Below, piece by piece: positions 16,329 through 25,225 of a stretch of 37,278 nt of DNA. The translations under genes and the position numbers were made by a program. Below the pieces are notes generated by a model. The model had not been told where the DNA came from and did not search any database. It saw only the letters and a list, made by a program, of their open reading frames with translations. This DNA comes from JBNKHH01 sp050290245 (GTDB lineage: Bacteria; Pseudomonadota; Alphaproteobacteria; Rhodobacterales; Rhodobacteraceae): contig JBNKHH010000076.1 in assembly GCA_050290245.1 (NCBI GenBank), positions 1 to 37,278 on the forward strand. Reading direction: 5' to 3'. Each line of letters begins with the position of its first letter. The first letter of the stretch is position 1.

Positions 16329-17726
16329 CTACGCCACTTCGGGCAAGTCCACGTCCTTCCATGGCAGCCGGGATTCCAGAGCCCGAGCCACCCTGAGCAC
16401 CGTGGCCTCGTCAAATGCGCGTCCCACAATTTGCATTGACGTGGGAAAGCCCTGCTTCGACAGCTTTACCGGTAGACTGAGTGCCGGGTGACCGGTCACG
16501 TTCCAGGGTGTCGTCTGCATCGGCGAAGCGCTGCCCATCGGGTTTACGATCTCGTCAAGGTTCGGAGAGGTTTGCAGGACCGTGCCTGTCGCCAGGACGT
16601 CGTAGTCCGCAAAGACCGCGTTCACCTGATCCACCAGTTTGCGGCGAACCCGCAGCGCGTCCGTGATTTGAGCACCGGAAATCGTGCACCCCACCAGCAA
16701 TCGTTCCTGGTTGCATTTCGCGTAATCCCGAAGCCGCTCGGCCGCCCACTGGCGGTGCACGGCATAGCCTTCGCCCGTCAGGAGGACCCGACAGACCGCG
16801 CCGAACAACGCGAAATCCGGCAGTTCCACATCCTCGACAACCGCGCCCGCATCCCGCAAGGCTGCAAGCGACAGTTCAATTCCCTCGATCACGTCGGGAT
16901 CGGCGCCCGGCGCATTGGAGAACCAACTGCGCGGAACCCCCACGCGCAGCCCCTCAACGCCGCCGTCAAGGCCGGCAACATAGTCCGGAAGCTGCGTTTG
17001 TGCACTGCCTGGGTCTTCCGGGTCGTGGCCCGCAAGAACCTGAAGGAAAACGGCAGCATCCTCAACGTTGCGCGCCAGCGGACCGAGATGGTCGAGTGTC
17101 CAAGACAACGGGAAAACGCCGCTGCGCGACACCAGTCCGTAGGTTGGCTTCAGACCGACGGTGCCGACCCAGCCGGCAGGCCCGCGGATCGACCCCCCGG
17201 TATCGCTGCCAATGGCCGCCCGGAAATAGCCTGCCATGATACCGGCGACGCTCCCGGCGGAGGACCCTCCTGTATAGTGCTTGCGGTTCCATGGATTCAG
17301 CGCCAGCGGAAAGGGCAAATCGGGTCCCGGGCCGGCAAAGGCGAATTCGTTCGTGGCCAGCTTTCCGAGAAGAACGGCGCCCGCTGTCGTCAGTCTTTCG
17401 ATGACGAAGGCATCGTTTTCGGGGATATTCGTTTCCAGAAGCCGAGAATGGCAGGTGGTCCGAATGCCGGCCGTATCGACAATGTCCTTGCAGCCATAGG
17501 GGATACCGTGCATCGGGCCGCGATCGCGTCCGGCATCAAGCTCGGCATCGGCGCGTGCGGCATCGGCCAATGCGCGTTCCGGTGTGATCGTAATGAAGGC
17601 GTGGATCAGCGGATCGACGGCGCTGATGCGATCCAACGCGGATGTCGTGAGTTCCACAGACGTCACTTCGCCAGAGCGAAGCATCTTGCCGAGGTCGAGA
17701 ATGGAGTGGCGGGAATAATCGGTCAT
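16329..17726 (-). CDS. Amidase-signature enzyme with small-subunit partner (AtzE/GatA-like)
   Basis: Amidase of 465 aa. Triad positions are Lys80 (IPYGCKDIVDT), Ser155 (GGSSAGSVA) and Ser179 (GSDTGGSIRGPAG). Unlike the amidase at 10590, this one begins in an ATGA overlap with a 64-aa AtzG/GatC-like gene. Amidases with such a partner (AtzE-AtzG, GatA-GatC) form complexes in which the small subunit stabilises the hydrolase. The third gene of the set is an acyl-CoA synthetase. A simple reading is amide to free acid to CoA thioester, but the substrate is unknown. The genome's real gatA is unlikely to be this copy since no gatB is present. Confidence 0.88.
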   Translation of the reverse strand: MTDYSRHSILDLGKMLRSGEVTSVELTTSALDRISAVDPLIHAFITITPERALADAARADAELDAGRDRGPMHGIPYGCKDIVDTAGIRTTCHSRLLETNIPENDAFVIERLTTAGAVLLGKLATNEFAFAGPGPDLPFPLALNPWNRKHYTGGSSAGSVAGIMAGYFRAAIGSDTGGSIRGPAGWVGTVGLKPTYGLVSRSGVFPLSWTLDHLGPLARNVEDAAVFLQVLAGHDPEDPGSAQTQLPDYVAGLDGGVEGLRVGVPRSWFSNAPGADPDVIEGIELSLAALRDAGAVVEDVELPDFALFGAVCRVLLTGEGYAVHRQWAAERLRDYAKCNQERLLVGCTISGAQITDALRVRRKLVDQVNAVFADYDVLATGTVLQTSPNLDEIVNPMGSASPMQTTPWNVTGHPALSLPVKLSKQGFPTSMQIVGRAFDEATVLRVARALESRLPWKDVDLPEVA

Positions 17727-17917
17727 TTTGTGTCCGGGACGCTGTGCCGAAAGACGGTGGAAGGTTCTAGGTGCGGCTCGATATGGGCATCGAAAAGTGC
17801 TACCTGCTGTTGCAGATCAAGATAGGTTGGCAAGAGGGCCTCAAGTTCTGTTCGATCGACAGGTAGACCCGCACGCCTGACGAGAAAAACGAACTCATCG
17901 AGCTTGGACTCAGACAC
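17723..17917 (-). CDS. AtzG-like (DUF4089/GatC-like) small amidase subunit
   Basis: Short protein of 64 aa, recognised by context and pattern. A helical N-terminus (FVFLVRRAGLPVDRTELEALL) is followed by a second helix and the C-terminal IEPHLEPSTVFRHS, resembling the AtzG/DUF4089 ending in which the chain wraps round the amidase. It overlaps the acyl-CoA synthetase stop by 8 bp and the amidase start by 4 bp, the tightest coupling in the window. A stoichiometric complex with the amidase is inferred from AtzE-AtzG. It would be easy to miss because of its size. Confidence 0.72.
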   Translation of the reverse strand: MSESKLDEFVFLVRRAGLPVDRTELEALLPTYLDLQQQVALFDAHIEPHLEPSTVFRHSVPDTK

Positions 17918-20042
17918 GGCTGACTTCCTTTTCTTCTTTGTTCGAAACTACATTCCTGGTCTCAATGACGGCGTCGAGTGCATAGGCACCATTCCCCTTG
18001 GGCAGCACGACCACGGGGTTGATATCCACCGAGCTCAGTTGTTCTGCATTGGCAGCGGCAAAGGCGCCCAGCGCGACAATCATGTCCACCAGCGCGGCGC
18101 GATCCGCAGGGCGCGCGCCTCGCAGACCGTTGAGCAGCGGATCGAGCCCAGCCTCGGTCACGAGCGCCTCGGCATTGCGCCTTGATAGCGGCGCGCGGCG
18201 GAGGCTTGTCTTGCCAATAAGTTCGGCAAGAATGCCACCATGGCCCACAAGCACGACAGGGCCGAAGGTAGGATCCATATTAGCGCCGAGGATTACTTCG
18301 ACACCTTTCGGGATCATCGAGACGACCATCACGCCAGCAAGCTGCGCATCGGGTACGGCTGCACTCACTGCCTGCACGATATCGCGATAGGCGGCGGCAG
18401 CGGCTTCCGCGCTATCAACCCCCAAACGAACCCCGCCGACGTCGCTCTTGTGCAGGATATCCGGCGACACGATCTTCATGGCGACGTTCGGTCCAAGCTC
18501 CGACCACGCCTGCGCGGCCTCTTCCGGCGTTTCCACCAACCGGGACATAGGGTACCGGATCCCATAGTCCTCGAGGACGGCACCGGCTTCGAGTTCGGTC
18601 AGCCCTTTTCGCAATGGGACTGGGTCGGCGGTGACCGGCCTTTCCTGGTCGGCAATTCTTGACCGGGCCTCTCCGGCACTGGCCATGGCTGCCATGGCCC
18701 GAGCAGCGAATTCGCTGTCTGTATAGACGTGGTAACCGGCCCGTTCATATTCCTGCCGTTCCGCGTCCGGGGCAATCATCACCAGCGCGATGGGTTTTTC
18801 GGGAAACCGGGAGGGCAGATCGATCAACGCTGATTTGAGACGCGGCGCCACCGACGGCGACCACGGCAGCGTGGTGAAGTGCCCGATGGCGCAGTCCAGG
18901 CCACCTTCGGTGAACATGGCCTCGAATGTCTTCGGCAGGACTTCCAGATCGTTGAGCGCCGCGGCTGTGACATCGAACGGATTCCGCATCGACCCGAGCG
19001 GCGCGAGAGGCGCCAGTTTGGCGCGCGTCGCCTCCGGCATCGGCGCGACCTCAAGTCCCCAGCGTTCCGCTGCGTCTGACAGCTGAATGCCGAATCCGCC
19101 GGACAAGCTAACCAGACCGACCTTGCGGCCGGAGGGCAAACTGCCCCTGCAAAGCGCTGCGGCAACATCGACATGCGCTTCGGCGGTCGGCACCCGCAGT
19201 ACCCCGAACTCTCGGAACACCGCCGACACGACAGTGTCTTCGCCTGCCATGGCCGCCGTGTGGGACTCCGCTGCCTGCTTGCCGACGCTGGACACGCCCG
19301 CCTTGTTGAACACGACGGTCTTGCCATGGTCACGAGCCTTCGCCAGCGCTGCGACCAGCGACGCACCGTTCCGGATTCCCTCGGCATAGGCCATGATCAC
19401 CGTCACGTCATCGCGTGAAGCAAGCCAGTCGATCGCATCTGCGACATCGACGTCGATCTCGTTGCCGGTGGACACCCAATATCCGATGCCAATCCCGCGC
19501 TGCTTGCACATATAGCTGACGTGGGCCCCGTAGGCACCGCTCTGGCTCACAATAGCAACAGGGCCCGGTGACATCGGACCGTCTTCGAAAGTACTGGCGA
19601 AACTGCCGATGAACCCGCTATGCGTATTGAAGACGCCAAGACAGTTCGGTCCCAGAAGCCGGACCCCGCTCTGGCGTGCAACTTCAGCAATCTCGGACTG
19701 TTGCACCGCCCCAGCCTCGCCTGTCTCCGCGTATCCGGAAGCAAAAATTACAGCGGCAGGAATCCCCATCTCGCCGCAGGTTTCGACCGTGGATTTGACA
19801 TGCTTGGACGACAGGCAAATCAATGCAACGTCCGGGGTTTCCGGAACCTCGGCAAGAGTCGGATACGCATTCATTCCCTGAATTTCGGCCCGACCAGGAT
19901 TAACAGGATAGACCTCTCCCTGGAACCCGGCCTCAACCGTGAATCGCTGAGGCTTGCCGGCTATCCGGTCCGGGTTGTCCGATGCTCCGACGATCGCCAG
20001 ACGCTCGGGTGCGAACAGCTTGTCCAGAGATGTTTTTGCCAC
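17910..20042 (-). CDS. Acyl-CoA synthetase, NDP-forming (CoA-binding plus ATP-grasp)
   Basis: Single-chain NDP-forming acyl-CoA synthetase, 710 aa. It joins an acid to CoA through acyl-phosphate and phosphohistidine intermediates. Order: CoA-binding Rossmann domain (5-100, RLAIVGASDNPDRIAG), succinyl-CoA-ligase-like domains (about 150-450) with the phosphorylated residue expected at His261 in AESHTAAMAG, and a C-terminal ATP-grasp domain (about 485-705, with VAMKIVSPDILHKSDVGGV). It is the first gene of the operon with the AtzG-like protein and amidase, and is divergent from marR. A 17-bp palindrome 69 bp upstream (20111-20127) is a candidate operator. Acid specificity cannot be read from sequence. 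Confidence 0.9.
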   Translation of the reverse strand: MAKTSLDKLFAPERLAIVGASDNPDRIAGKPQRFTVEAGFQGEVYPVNPGRAEIQGMNAYPTLAEVPETPDVALICLSSKHVKSTVETCGEMGIPAAVIFASGYAETGEAGAVQQSEIAEVARQSGVRLLGPNCLGVFNTHSGFIGSFASTFEDGPMSPGPVAIVSQSGAYGAHVSYMCKQRGIGIGYWVSTGNEIDVDVADAIDWLASRDDVTVIMAYAEGIRNGASLVAALAKARDHGKTVVFNKAGVSSVGKQAAESHTAAMAGEDTVVSAVFREFGVLRVPTAEAHVDVAAALCRGSLPSGRKVGLVSLSGGFGIQLSDAAERWGLEVAPMPEATRAKLAPLAPLGSMRNPFDVTAAALNDLEVLPKTFEAMFTEGGLDCAIGHFTTLPWSPSVAPRLKSALIDLPSRFPEKPIALVMIAPDAERQEYERAGYHVYTDSEFAARAMAAMASAGEARSRIADQERPVTADPVPLRKGLTELEAGAVLEDYGIRYPMSRLVETPEEAAQAWSELGPNVAMKIVSPDILHKSDVGGVRLGVDSAEAAAAAYRDIVQAVSAAVPDAQLAGVMVVSMIPKGVEVILGANMDPTFGPVVLVGHGGILAELIGKTSLRRAPLSRRNAEALVTEAGLDPLLNGLRGARPADRAALVDMIVALGAFAAANAEQLSSVDINPVVVLPKGNGAYALDAVIETRNVVSNKEEKEVSRV

Positions 20043-20340
20043 GAAGCCGTGCCCTTTGCAGTTTTAGGGGGCAGGCAGCATCCGGATCGCCGCCCGGGCA
20101 GCCGCCTTTATGTTGACACTAACAACACACAAAATTCCGAGCACTTCAAGTGGATAATGGCCTCACAGTTAGAAGCCCTATAAGCTCTTTATTTGCAAGG
20201 CATTGACTTTTAGTAGATAAATGCATGATGGCAATCTGGATCACAGATCGAGAAATATTCTTGCCATTGCAACATTTCGCCTGGACCCATGATACAAGAT
20301 CCAAAAAAGTAAACGCACACGAGATGGAAACACGTTCAAT
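20043..20340. other. Divergent intergenic region between acyl-CoA synthetase and marR
   Basis: 298 bp, clearly more AT-rich than the surroundings. It contains the TGTTG-N7-CAACA palindrome (20111-20127), a possible rightward -35 TTGACT at 20203-20208, and the pair ATGGCAA (20228-20234) / TTGCCAT (20261-20267), which may be a second dyad. No open gene is visible. Confidence 0.6.
20111..20127. promoter_or_regulatory. Palindrome TGTTG-N7-CAACA, candidate MarR operator 1
   Basis: TGTTGACACTAACAACA has perfect 5-bp arms and lies 69 bp upstream of the acyl-CoA synthetase start. It matches the site at 20830-20846 at 12 of 17 positions with identical arm spacing. Both flank the marR gene, as expected for its targets. 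Confidence 0.55.
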
Positions 20341-20799
20341 ATGCCAGATGAAACGATCAAGGATCTGCTCTCCTACCGCATGAACACGGTCACCAACCTA
20401 ATGCAGAAAAGCGCCCAATTGCGCTACAAGAATGAGTTTGGCCTTTCTATCGGGCAATGGCGCGCCATCGCGCTCTTGGCAATAGATTCTCCGCTGACCC
20501 TGAATGAACTGGCGAGAAACGCCGGTTTGGATCGCGGACAAATGAGTAGAATTATCAAAGGATTGACCGAGTCTGGGCTTGTATTGAGGGAAAAGTCTCC
20601 GAAAGGCGGCAAGCAGATCGACCTGTCCCTTACCCCTGCAGGCGAACGCATCTACAACCGTGTCATTGCGGCCGCAATCGAGCGTGACGAAGCGTTCCTC
20701 GCCTGTCTGTCCGAGAGCGAGCTCGAGACTTTCAACGCAGCGCTCAAACGCCTGAGGGCCGTGGCCGTCGCTCTTATCAAGGCGCAGCGGTCGAACTAG
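20341..20799 (+). CDS. MarR family transcriptional regulator
   Basis: MarR-type winged-helix regulator of 152 aa. The DNA-binding core runs from about residue 37 to 105: LSIGQWRAIALLAIDSPLTLNELARNAGLDRGQMSRIIKGL, then the wing LVLREKSPKGGKQIDLSLT. Flanking helices at both ends form the dimer. It is divergent from an acyl-CoA synthetase operon and followed by an enoyl-CoA-hydratase-like gene. That context is shared with MarR proteins such as CouR/FerR/HcaR that sense CoA thioesters and repress aromatic-acid genes; a CoA-thioester ligand is therefore plausible but inferred. The ribosome site upstream of 20341 is weak. Confidence 0.88.
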   Translation: MPDETIKDLLSYRMNTVTNLMQKSAQLRYKNEFGLSIGQWRAIALLAIDSPLTLNELARNAGLDRGQMSRIIKGLTESGLVLREKSPKGGKQIDLSLTPAGERIYNRVIAAAIERDEAFLACLSESELETFNAALKRLRAVAVALIKAQRSN

Positions 20800-20829
20800 G
20801 GACGCGGCCAAATCTTCGGTCTGACTGCG

Positions 20830-20846
20830 TGTTGTCATTGTCAATA
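20830..20846. promoter_or_regulatory. Palindrome TGTTG-N7-CAATA, candidate MarR operator 2
   Basis: TGTTGTCATTGTCAATA lies 55 bp before the start of the hydratase-like gene and just after the marR stop. One arm differs from perfect symmetry by a single base. Same spacing as the site at 20111-20127. Confidence 0.5.
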
Positions 20847-20901
20847 CACCTTCGATTGGCGTAGTCTGCATCTGATCGCTTCGCAAACTTCGGAGATCGG
20901 A

Positions 20902-21663
20902 ATGCAAGACAAGGCCAATTCACGCCAACCCACCGAACTGTCGCCGTTGACGGTTGAAACCGACGGCGCCGTGCGCCTGCTTCGGCTTAACCGTCCCGAA
21001 AAGCGCAACGCGATGAACAGCCCGCTTGTCGAGTCGCTCAGTCGCGCACTCCAGGAAACCGCAGACGACGACGATGTCCGTGCAGTCGTCCTGTGTGGTG
21101 CCGGAAGCGCATTCTGCGCAGGCGGTGACCTTTCCGAATTCAAGAATGCGGGGTCAGACCGATTTGACGAAATCGAGGCCCGATCGCTGCTGATCTCGCG
21201 GACTCTCGAGGCCTTGTCCACATTGCCCAAACCGGTGATCGGAGCGGTGCATGGCTTCGCCTACGGCGGCGGCGCCGCCCTTGCGCTCAGCTGCGACATC
21301 CTGGTTCTCTCCGAATCCGCGAGCCTCAGTTACCCTGAGCTTCCAAACGGCATCGTGCCATCGCTCGTGCTTGCCGGCGTGCAGCGGCACCTTGGCTCAA
21401 AGCAGGCTTTCGCCGCATTGTCGCTGGGTGAACCGATTCCCGCAAACCGCGCTTTCGAACTTGGCCTTGCAAATGAGGTAGTCGACGACGGATGTCACGA
21501 ATCTGCCGCGCTGGAGTTGGCCCATCGGCTTTCCAGGGTCGATCGCATTGCCATGCGGTCGTTCAAGCAGCTTTTTCACCGATCGCCCCATCTGACCGCT
21601 GCGGACGCCATGCAGGCGGCGCGTGACGTGAATTCCTACACGACGTTGCGCAAAATGGTCTGA
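20902..21663 (+). CDS. Enoyl-CoA hydratase/isomerase family protein
   Basis: Crotonase-fold enzyme of 253 aa acting on a CoA thioester. Oxyanion-hole segments are present: GSAFCAGGDLSEF (about 67-80) and GFAYGGGAALALSCD (about 117-131). In classic hydratases the second motif carries a catalytic Glu (GGCEL); here that position is Ala (GGGAAL), while the second Glu is kept in SYPELPNGIVP. This predicts a reaction other than, or slower than, plain enoyl-CoA hydration, e.g. isomerisation, hydrolysis or a retro-aldol step. The start at 20902 has CGGAGATCGGA upstream. It seems to have its own operator (20830) and forms a small regulon with marR and the synthetase operon. Confidence 0.88.
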   Translation: MQDKANSRQPTELSPLTVETDGAVRLLRLNRPEKRNAMNSPLVESLSRALQETADDDDVRAVVLCGAGSAFCAGGDLSEFKNAGSDRFDEIEARSLLISRTLEALSTLPKPVIGAVHGFAYGGGAALALSCDILVLSESASLSYPELPNGIVPSLVLAGVQRHLGSKQAFAALSLGEPIPANRAFELGLANEVVDDGCHESAALELAHRLSRVDRIAMRSFKQLFHRSPHLTAADAMQAARDVNSYTTLRKMV

Positions 21664-21741
21664 GAGATCCTTTGCGTCGTTGCGCTGGCTTTCTCGCCAG
21701 CCCCTAACCGAGCAGAGTTGAGCATAGCAGGATGGCGAGGC

Positions 21742-21770
21742 GCGGCCGGTCGGATTTCACGACCGGCCGC
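21742..21770. terminator. Strong 11-bp hairpin between convergent genes
   Basis: GCGGCCGGTCG pairs perfectly with CGACCGGCCGC around a 7-nt loop, followed by ATTTCG on the + strand. It sits between the convergent ends of the hydratase-like gene (21663) and tctA (21849), so a bidirectional or strand-plus terminator is likely despite a short T-run. A weaker stem GCTGGC/GCCAGC lies at 21684-21701. Confidence 0.55.
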
Positions 21771-21848
21771 ATTTCGAACAATACCCCAATAGATTCTCGA
21801 TGAGCAGGTGAGGCAGGTAAGCCCGCGACGGCCCGGCAACAGCCGCAC

Positions 21849-23354
21849 TCAGTCCTCTTCGACGAAGGCCTCTTCCCGTGTCTTGCGAACTGTGGGCAGA
21901 ACGATGCTCAACAGAACGAGTCCGGCGAGCACAAGCAGCGTCAGGCTGATAGGCCGCTCGACAAAGACTGACAAGTGACCATCCGACAAGAGCATTGCGC
22001 GGCGCAGGTACTCTTCCATCATAGGCCCAAGTATGAACCCGAGCAGCAAGGGGGCAGGTTCGCACTCCAACCGGTGGAAGATGTACCCAAGCACACCGAA
22101 GCCGGACATGAGGAAGACGTCAAAGGCAGAGTTGTTTAGCGAGAACACGCCGATGACGCAGAACAGAAGAACCGCCGGATAGAGCATGGCGTAGGGGATC
22201 ATGATCAGGCGCACCCACAACCCGACCAGCGGAAGGTTCAGAACCAGCAGCATCATATTCCCGATCCACATCGACACGACGAGCCCCCAGAACAAAACGG
22301 GCTGATTCTGGATGATGCCGGGCCCTGGCTGAATGCCCTGAATAATCAGCGCACCGATCATCAGAGCCATCACCGGATTTGATGGCAAGCCAAGGGTCAG
22401 CATCGGCACGAAGGACATCTGCGCGCCGGCATTGTTTGCCGCCTCGGGCCCGGCAACGCCTTCGATTGCCCCGTTGCCGAAAGCGTTCTTGTCTCGGCAG
22501 ATCTTCTTTTCAGTCGAGTAGGATGCGAAAGACGATAGCAGTGCGCCTCCGCCAGGCAGCATGCCAAGGAGGGACCCCAGCGCCGAGCCCCGCAGCATCG
22601 GCATGAACATCTTCTTGATATCCGCCATCCGGGGCATGAGCGATCCGATGGCCGTCGTGTTCCGTGTGCGCGTATGTTCTGTCTCGAGGTTGCAGATGAT
22701 GTCTCCCATGCCAAAGAAACCCATGGCGACGATCACGAAGTCGATGCCTTCAAAGAGGTTCAGGCTGCCGAAAGTGAAACGCTGGACTCCCGAGGTCACA
22801 TCGGTACCCACGATCCCCAGGAAAAGCCCGATAAGGATCATGCCGAAGGCGTGCAGCAGTGAACCATGCGCAAGAATGATTGAGCCGATTAGTCCCAGTA
22901 CCATTAGAGAAAAATAGTCTGCGGGGCCGAATTTCAGGGCGAACTCGCTGAGCGGTGGTGCAACCGTGGCCAAGAGCACCGTGGCGATGGTGCCGGCAAA
23001 ACAGGATGCAATGGCCGCGGTGGCCAGCGCTTTTCCGGCGTCACCTTTCAGAGCCATCTTGTAGCCCTCGAGCGCGGTCACCACGGATGAGGCTTCGCCT
23101 GGCAGGTTGACCAGGATGGCGGTGGTCGAACCGCCGTATTGCGAGCCGTAATAGATACCGGCCAGCATGATCAGCGCAGTCTCGGGAGGGAGCCCAAAAG
23201 TCAGGGGGAGCAGAAGCGCTATGGTCGCAAGCGGCCCGAGGCCGGGCAGAACCCCGACGGCAGTCCCCACAAGCACGCCGATAAAACAATAGAAGATATT
23301 GGTAAGCGAAGTCGCCGCGGCGAACCCGAGCGAAAGATTTTGAATCAGTTCCAT
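21849..23354 (-). CDS. tctA: Tripartite tricarboxylate transporter large permease, TctA family
   Basis: Large membrane subunit of a TTT transporter, 501 aa, 11-12 hydrophobic segments, the full family length. Hallmarks are the N-terminal GVLPGLGPLATIALLLPLTF, YYGSQYGGSTTAILVNLPGE and, later, GMLPGGGALLSSFASYSTEKK. These repeated PGxG loops define TctA. It works with tctB and a periplasmic TctC protein to take up a carboxylate using the ion gradient. The ATG at 23354 has AGGGA upstream and lies 9 bp after the tctB stop. Substrate is not predictable; the neighbouring CoA enzymes suggest an organic acid. Confidence 0.94.
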   Translation of the reverse strand: MELIQNLSLGFAAATSLTNIFYCFIGVLVGTAVGVLPGLGPLATIALLLPLTFGLPPETALIMLAGIYYGSQYGGSTTAILVNLPGEASSVVTALEGYKMALKGDAGKALATAAIASCFAGTIATVLLATVAPPLSEFALKFGPADYFSLMVLGLIGSIILAHGSLLHAFGMILIGLFLGIVGTDVTSGVQRFTFGSLNLFEGIDFVIVAMGFFGMGDIICNLETEHTRTRNTTAIGSLMPRMADIKKMFMPMLRGSALGSLLGMLPGGGALLSSFASYSTEKKICRDKNAFGNGAIEGVAGPEAANNAGAQMSFVPMLTLGLPSNPVMALMIGALIIQGIQPGPGIIQNQPVLFWGLVVSMWIGNMMLLVLNLPLVGLWVRLIMIPYAMLYPAVLLFCVIGVFSLNNSAFDVFLMSGFGVLGYIFHRLECEPAPLLLGFILGPMMEEYLRRAMLLSDGHLSVFVERPISLTLLVLAGLVLLSIVLPTVRKTREEAFVEED

Positions 23355-23363
23355 CTGTCGTCC

Positions 23364-23825
23364 CTATTTGAAGGCTGTGCCAAACAGCGGAATGGGCAAA
23401 TCCAGGCCCACCACGAACAACAGCAGAGCTCCACCGACGAGCGCCGCGAAGTAGACCAGCCTGCCCCAGGTGAAGCTCTGGCTGCGTCCTGCAAGAATGC
23501 TGATGCCAAGGAGGATCGGGAGAGACAGCACCGCACCAAGGTGCCCGATGGTCCAACCGGTAACAAAGACTGCCAGAAAGATCATTAGAAGAGCGCGCGG
23601 CGATCGTATCTCTACGGGTTCGTGCTCGGTATTGAAGGCGCGAACAAGGGTAAGCAGTGCCACGATCAGAAGCCCTACCCCAAGCATGGTTGGAAAGAAT
23701 GCAGGCCCCATCTTCTCAAGCGTTCCGTAGCGGTACGCCGACGACTGGACAATGATGAACAACGCGAAGAACAGGAATAGCATCCCGACCAGGAACTCGC
23801 GTGAGAATAGTATGTTCTTGTTCAT
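23364..23825 (-). CDS. tctB: Tripartite tricarboxylate transporter small permease, TctB family
   Basis: Small membrane subunit, 153 aa with four hydrophobic helices, normal TctB size. The segment YRYGTLEKMGPAFFPTMLGVGLLIV (about 32-56) is the typical TctB signature after the first helix. It has a good ribosome site (AGGAGAGG) and immediately precedes tctA. It is divergent from tctC1, with a 434-bp control region between them. Confidence 0.9.
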   Translation of the reverse strand: MNKNILFSREFLVGMLFLFFALFIIVQSSAYRYGTLEKMGPAFFPTMLGVGLLIVALLTLVRAFNTEHEPVEIRSPRALLMIFLAVFVTGWTIGHLGAVLSLPILLGISILAGRSQSFTWGRLVYFAALVGGALLLFVVGLDLPIPLFGTAFK

Positions 23826-24259
23826 TACCTCTCCTGTTGGATCTTCTCGGAAGTGAGTATTGTTTTCTGTGTTGACATAGCATCATTGTCTCTCAGAGAT
23901 GCCGAAATAATCCGGAGATCTCCAAGAAACTCCGGCATTATGGGCGTTTTTTCCGTATTTAACCCCAAAACGTGCTCAACTCTTGGCACCGTTCGCAGGA
24001 GTCTTTCACCCCTCTTGGTTGTCGTCTGTCGAAGTTTTAGGCAACCCACGATCTTCTCCATTCCGCAGCCTCACACCCAAAAATCATACTAGTTATCTGT
24101 TTTTACTAGATATTAATGCGAAGCCAATGCGGGATAAAATCTGCGTCACAGTAGGCCTCAGATTTGAACTTGTCAACGCAACACGTGATGTGGTTACCTT
24201 GCTACCGAGGCCATCTCGGCTTCTGCTTCAAAAATCACACCAACGGAGAGACACCTACC
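23826..24259. other. Divergent control region between tctBA and tctC1
   Basis: 434 bp with no convincing gene. It is AT-richer around 24080-24120, where TACTAG occurs twice (about 24088 and 24104). CCGGA (23912-23916) and TCCGG (23931-23935) could form a hairpin. A TGTTGACA half-site at 23870-23877 resembles one arm of the MarR palindromes but lacks the second arm. Promoters for both directions must lie here, but I cannot place a good -35/-10 pair. Confidence 0.5.
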
Positions 24260-25204
24260 ATGTCGAAGAAACTGCTATCGGCGACCATCGCCCTGTCGCT
24301 CGCAGCCACAGCTGCAGCGGCCGATATCCGTCTAGTCGTACCCTACAGTGCAGGAGGTCCGACCGATTTCGTTGCGCGCCTCATTGCTCCGACAATCAGC
24401 GAGACCCTTGGCGAAACCGTCATCGTCGAGAACCGTCCCGGAGCAAGCGGCATGATTGGCATGACCTCGGTTGCTCAAGCCGAACCTGACGGGCAGACCC
24501 TGGTGGTCGGCACGCAAGGCCAAGTGTTGACCGAGCTGATCCAGGCTGATGTCGTAACCTATGACCTCCGCAAGGACTTCACTTTCGTCGCGCTTGCGGG
24601 TGAGCTACCTTCGGTTCTCGTTGTCAACAACGACCTGCCAGTCAATTCGCTAAAAGACCTGATCCAGCTGTCGAAGGACAGAAGCCTCCACTACGCCTCC
24701 TCCGGCGTTGGCAACTCGCCGCATCTGGCCGGTGAGATGATCAACAAGCAACTTGGCATCAAAATGGGGCACGTTCCCTATGCGGGTGCAGCCCCGGCAG
24801 TTGTCGATGTCATCGCTGGCAACGTCGACATGTTTGCCGCTGATATCGCGGCCGTTGTTGAAACGGTTAAGGCTGGCTCCGTGAAGGCTGTGGCGATGCT
24901 TGCGCCAGAGCGTTCCGCCGCACTGCCCGACGTTGAATCCGCCGCGGAACAGGGTTACCCCGAACTTGGCACGGGCGGTTACTACTTCATTGCTGGCCCT
25001 GCCGGCATGGCCGAAGATGTCCGCGCAAGGTTGGAAACCGCGATAATCCAAGCGCTGGAGACCGAGGACCTGACCGAAAAGTTCACCAATAACGGTCTCG
25101 GTCGGCCTGGAACCGGCGCGGATGTCGTTCGTATCCTCGACGAGGAATACGCAAAATGGATTCCGTTCATCGATGATTTCGGGATCGAGAACTTCAAGCA
25201 ATAA
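24260..25204 (+). CDS. tctC: TTT transporter periplasmic binding protein, TctC family (copy 1)
   Basis: Periplasmic solute-binding protein, 314 aa. Signal peptide at about 1-21 (MSKKLLSATIALSLAATAAAA). The mature protein starts ADIRLVVPYSAGGPTDFVAR, the TctC/Bug opening whose loop binds the carboxylate. Other family points are VIVENRPGASGMIG, LHYASSGVGNSPHLAGEM and VPYAGAAPAVVDVIAGNVDM. The ATG at 24260 is preceded by CGGAGAG. It is divergent from tctBA, so it is the natural partner of that permease. A strong terminator follows directly (25226-25260). It is closely similar along its whole length to copy 2 on the opposite strand. Confidence 0.93.
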   Translation: MSKKLLSATIALSLAATAAAADIRLVVPYSAGGPTDFVARLIAPTISETLGETVIVENRPGASGMIGMTSVAQAEPDGQTLVVGTQGQVLTELIQADVVTYDLRKDFTFVALAGELPSVLVVNNDLPVNSLKDLIQLSKDRSLHYASSGVGNSPHLAGEMINKQLGIKMGHVPYAGAAPAVVDVIAGNVDMFAADIAAVVETVKAGSVKAVAMLAPERSAALPDVESAAEQGYPELGTGGYYFIAGPAGMAEDVRARLETAIIQALETEDLTEKFTNNGLGRPGTGADVVRILDEEYAKWIPFIDDFGIENFKQ

Positions 25205-25225
25205 CCTTCGGGCACACTCACCAAG

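Noticed and set aside
14991..17825. Two very long plus-strand open frames (482 and 445 codons) opposite DUF475 and the second amidase
   Set aside because: Both mirror real minus-strand genes; composition is highly charged and lacks any recognisable domain.
23870..23877. TGTTGACA near tctB as a third MarR operator
   Set aside because: Only one arm is present (TGTTGACATAGCATCAT); the second arm CAACA is missing.
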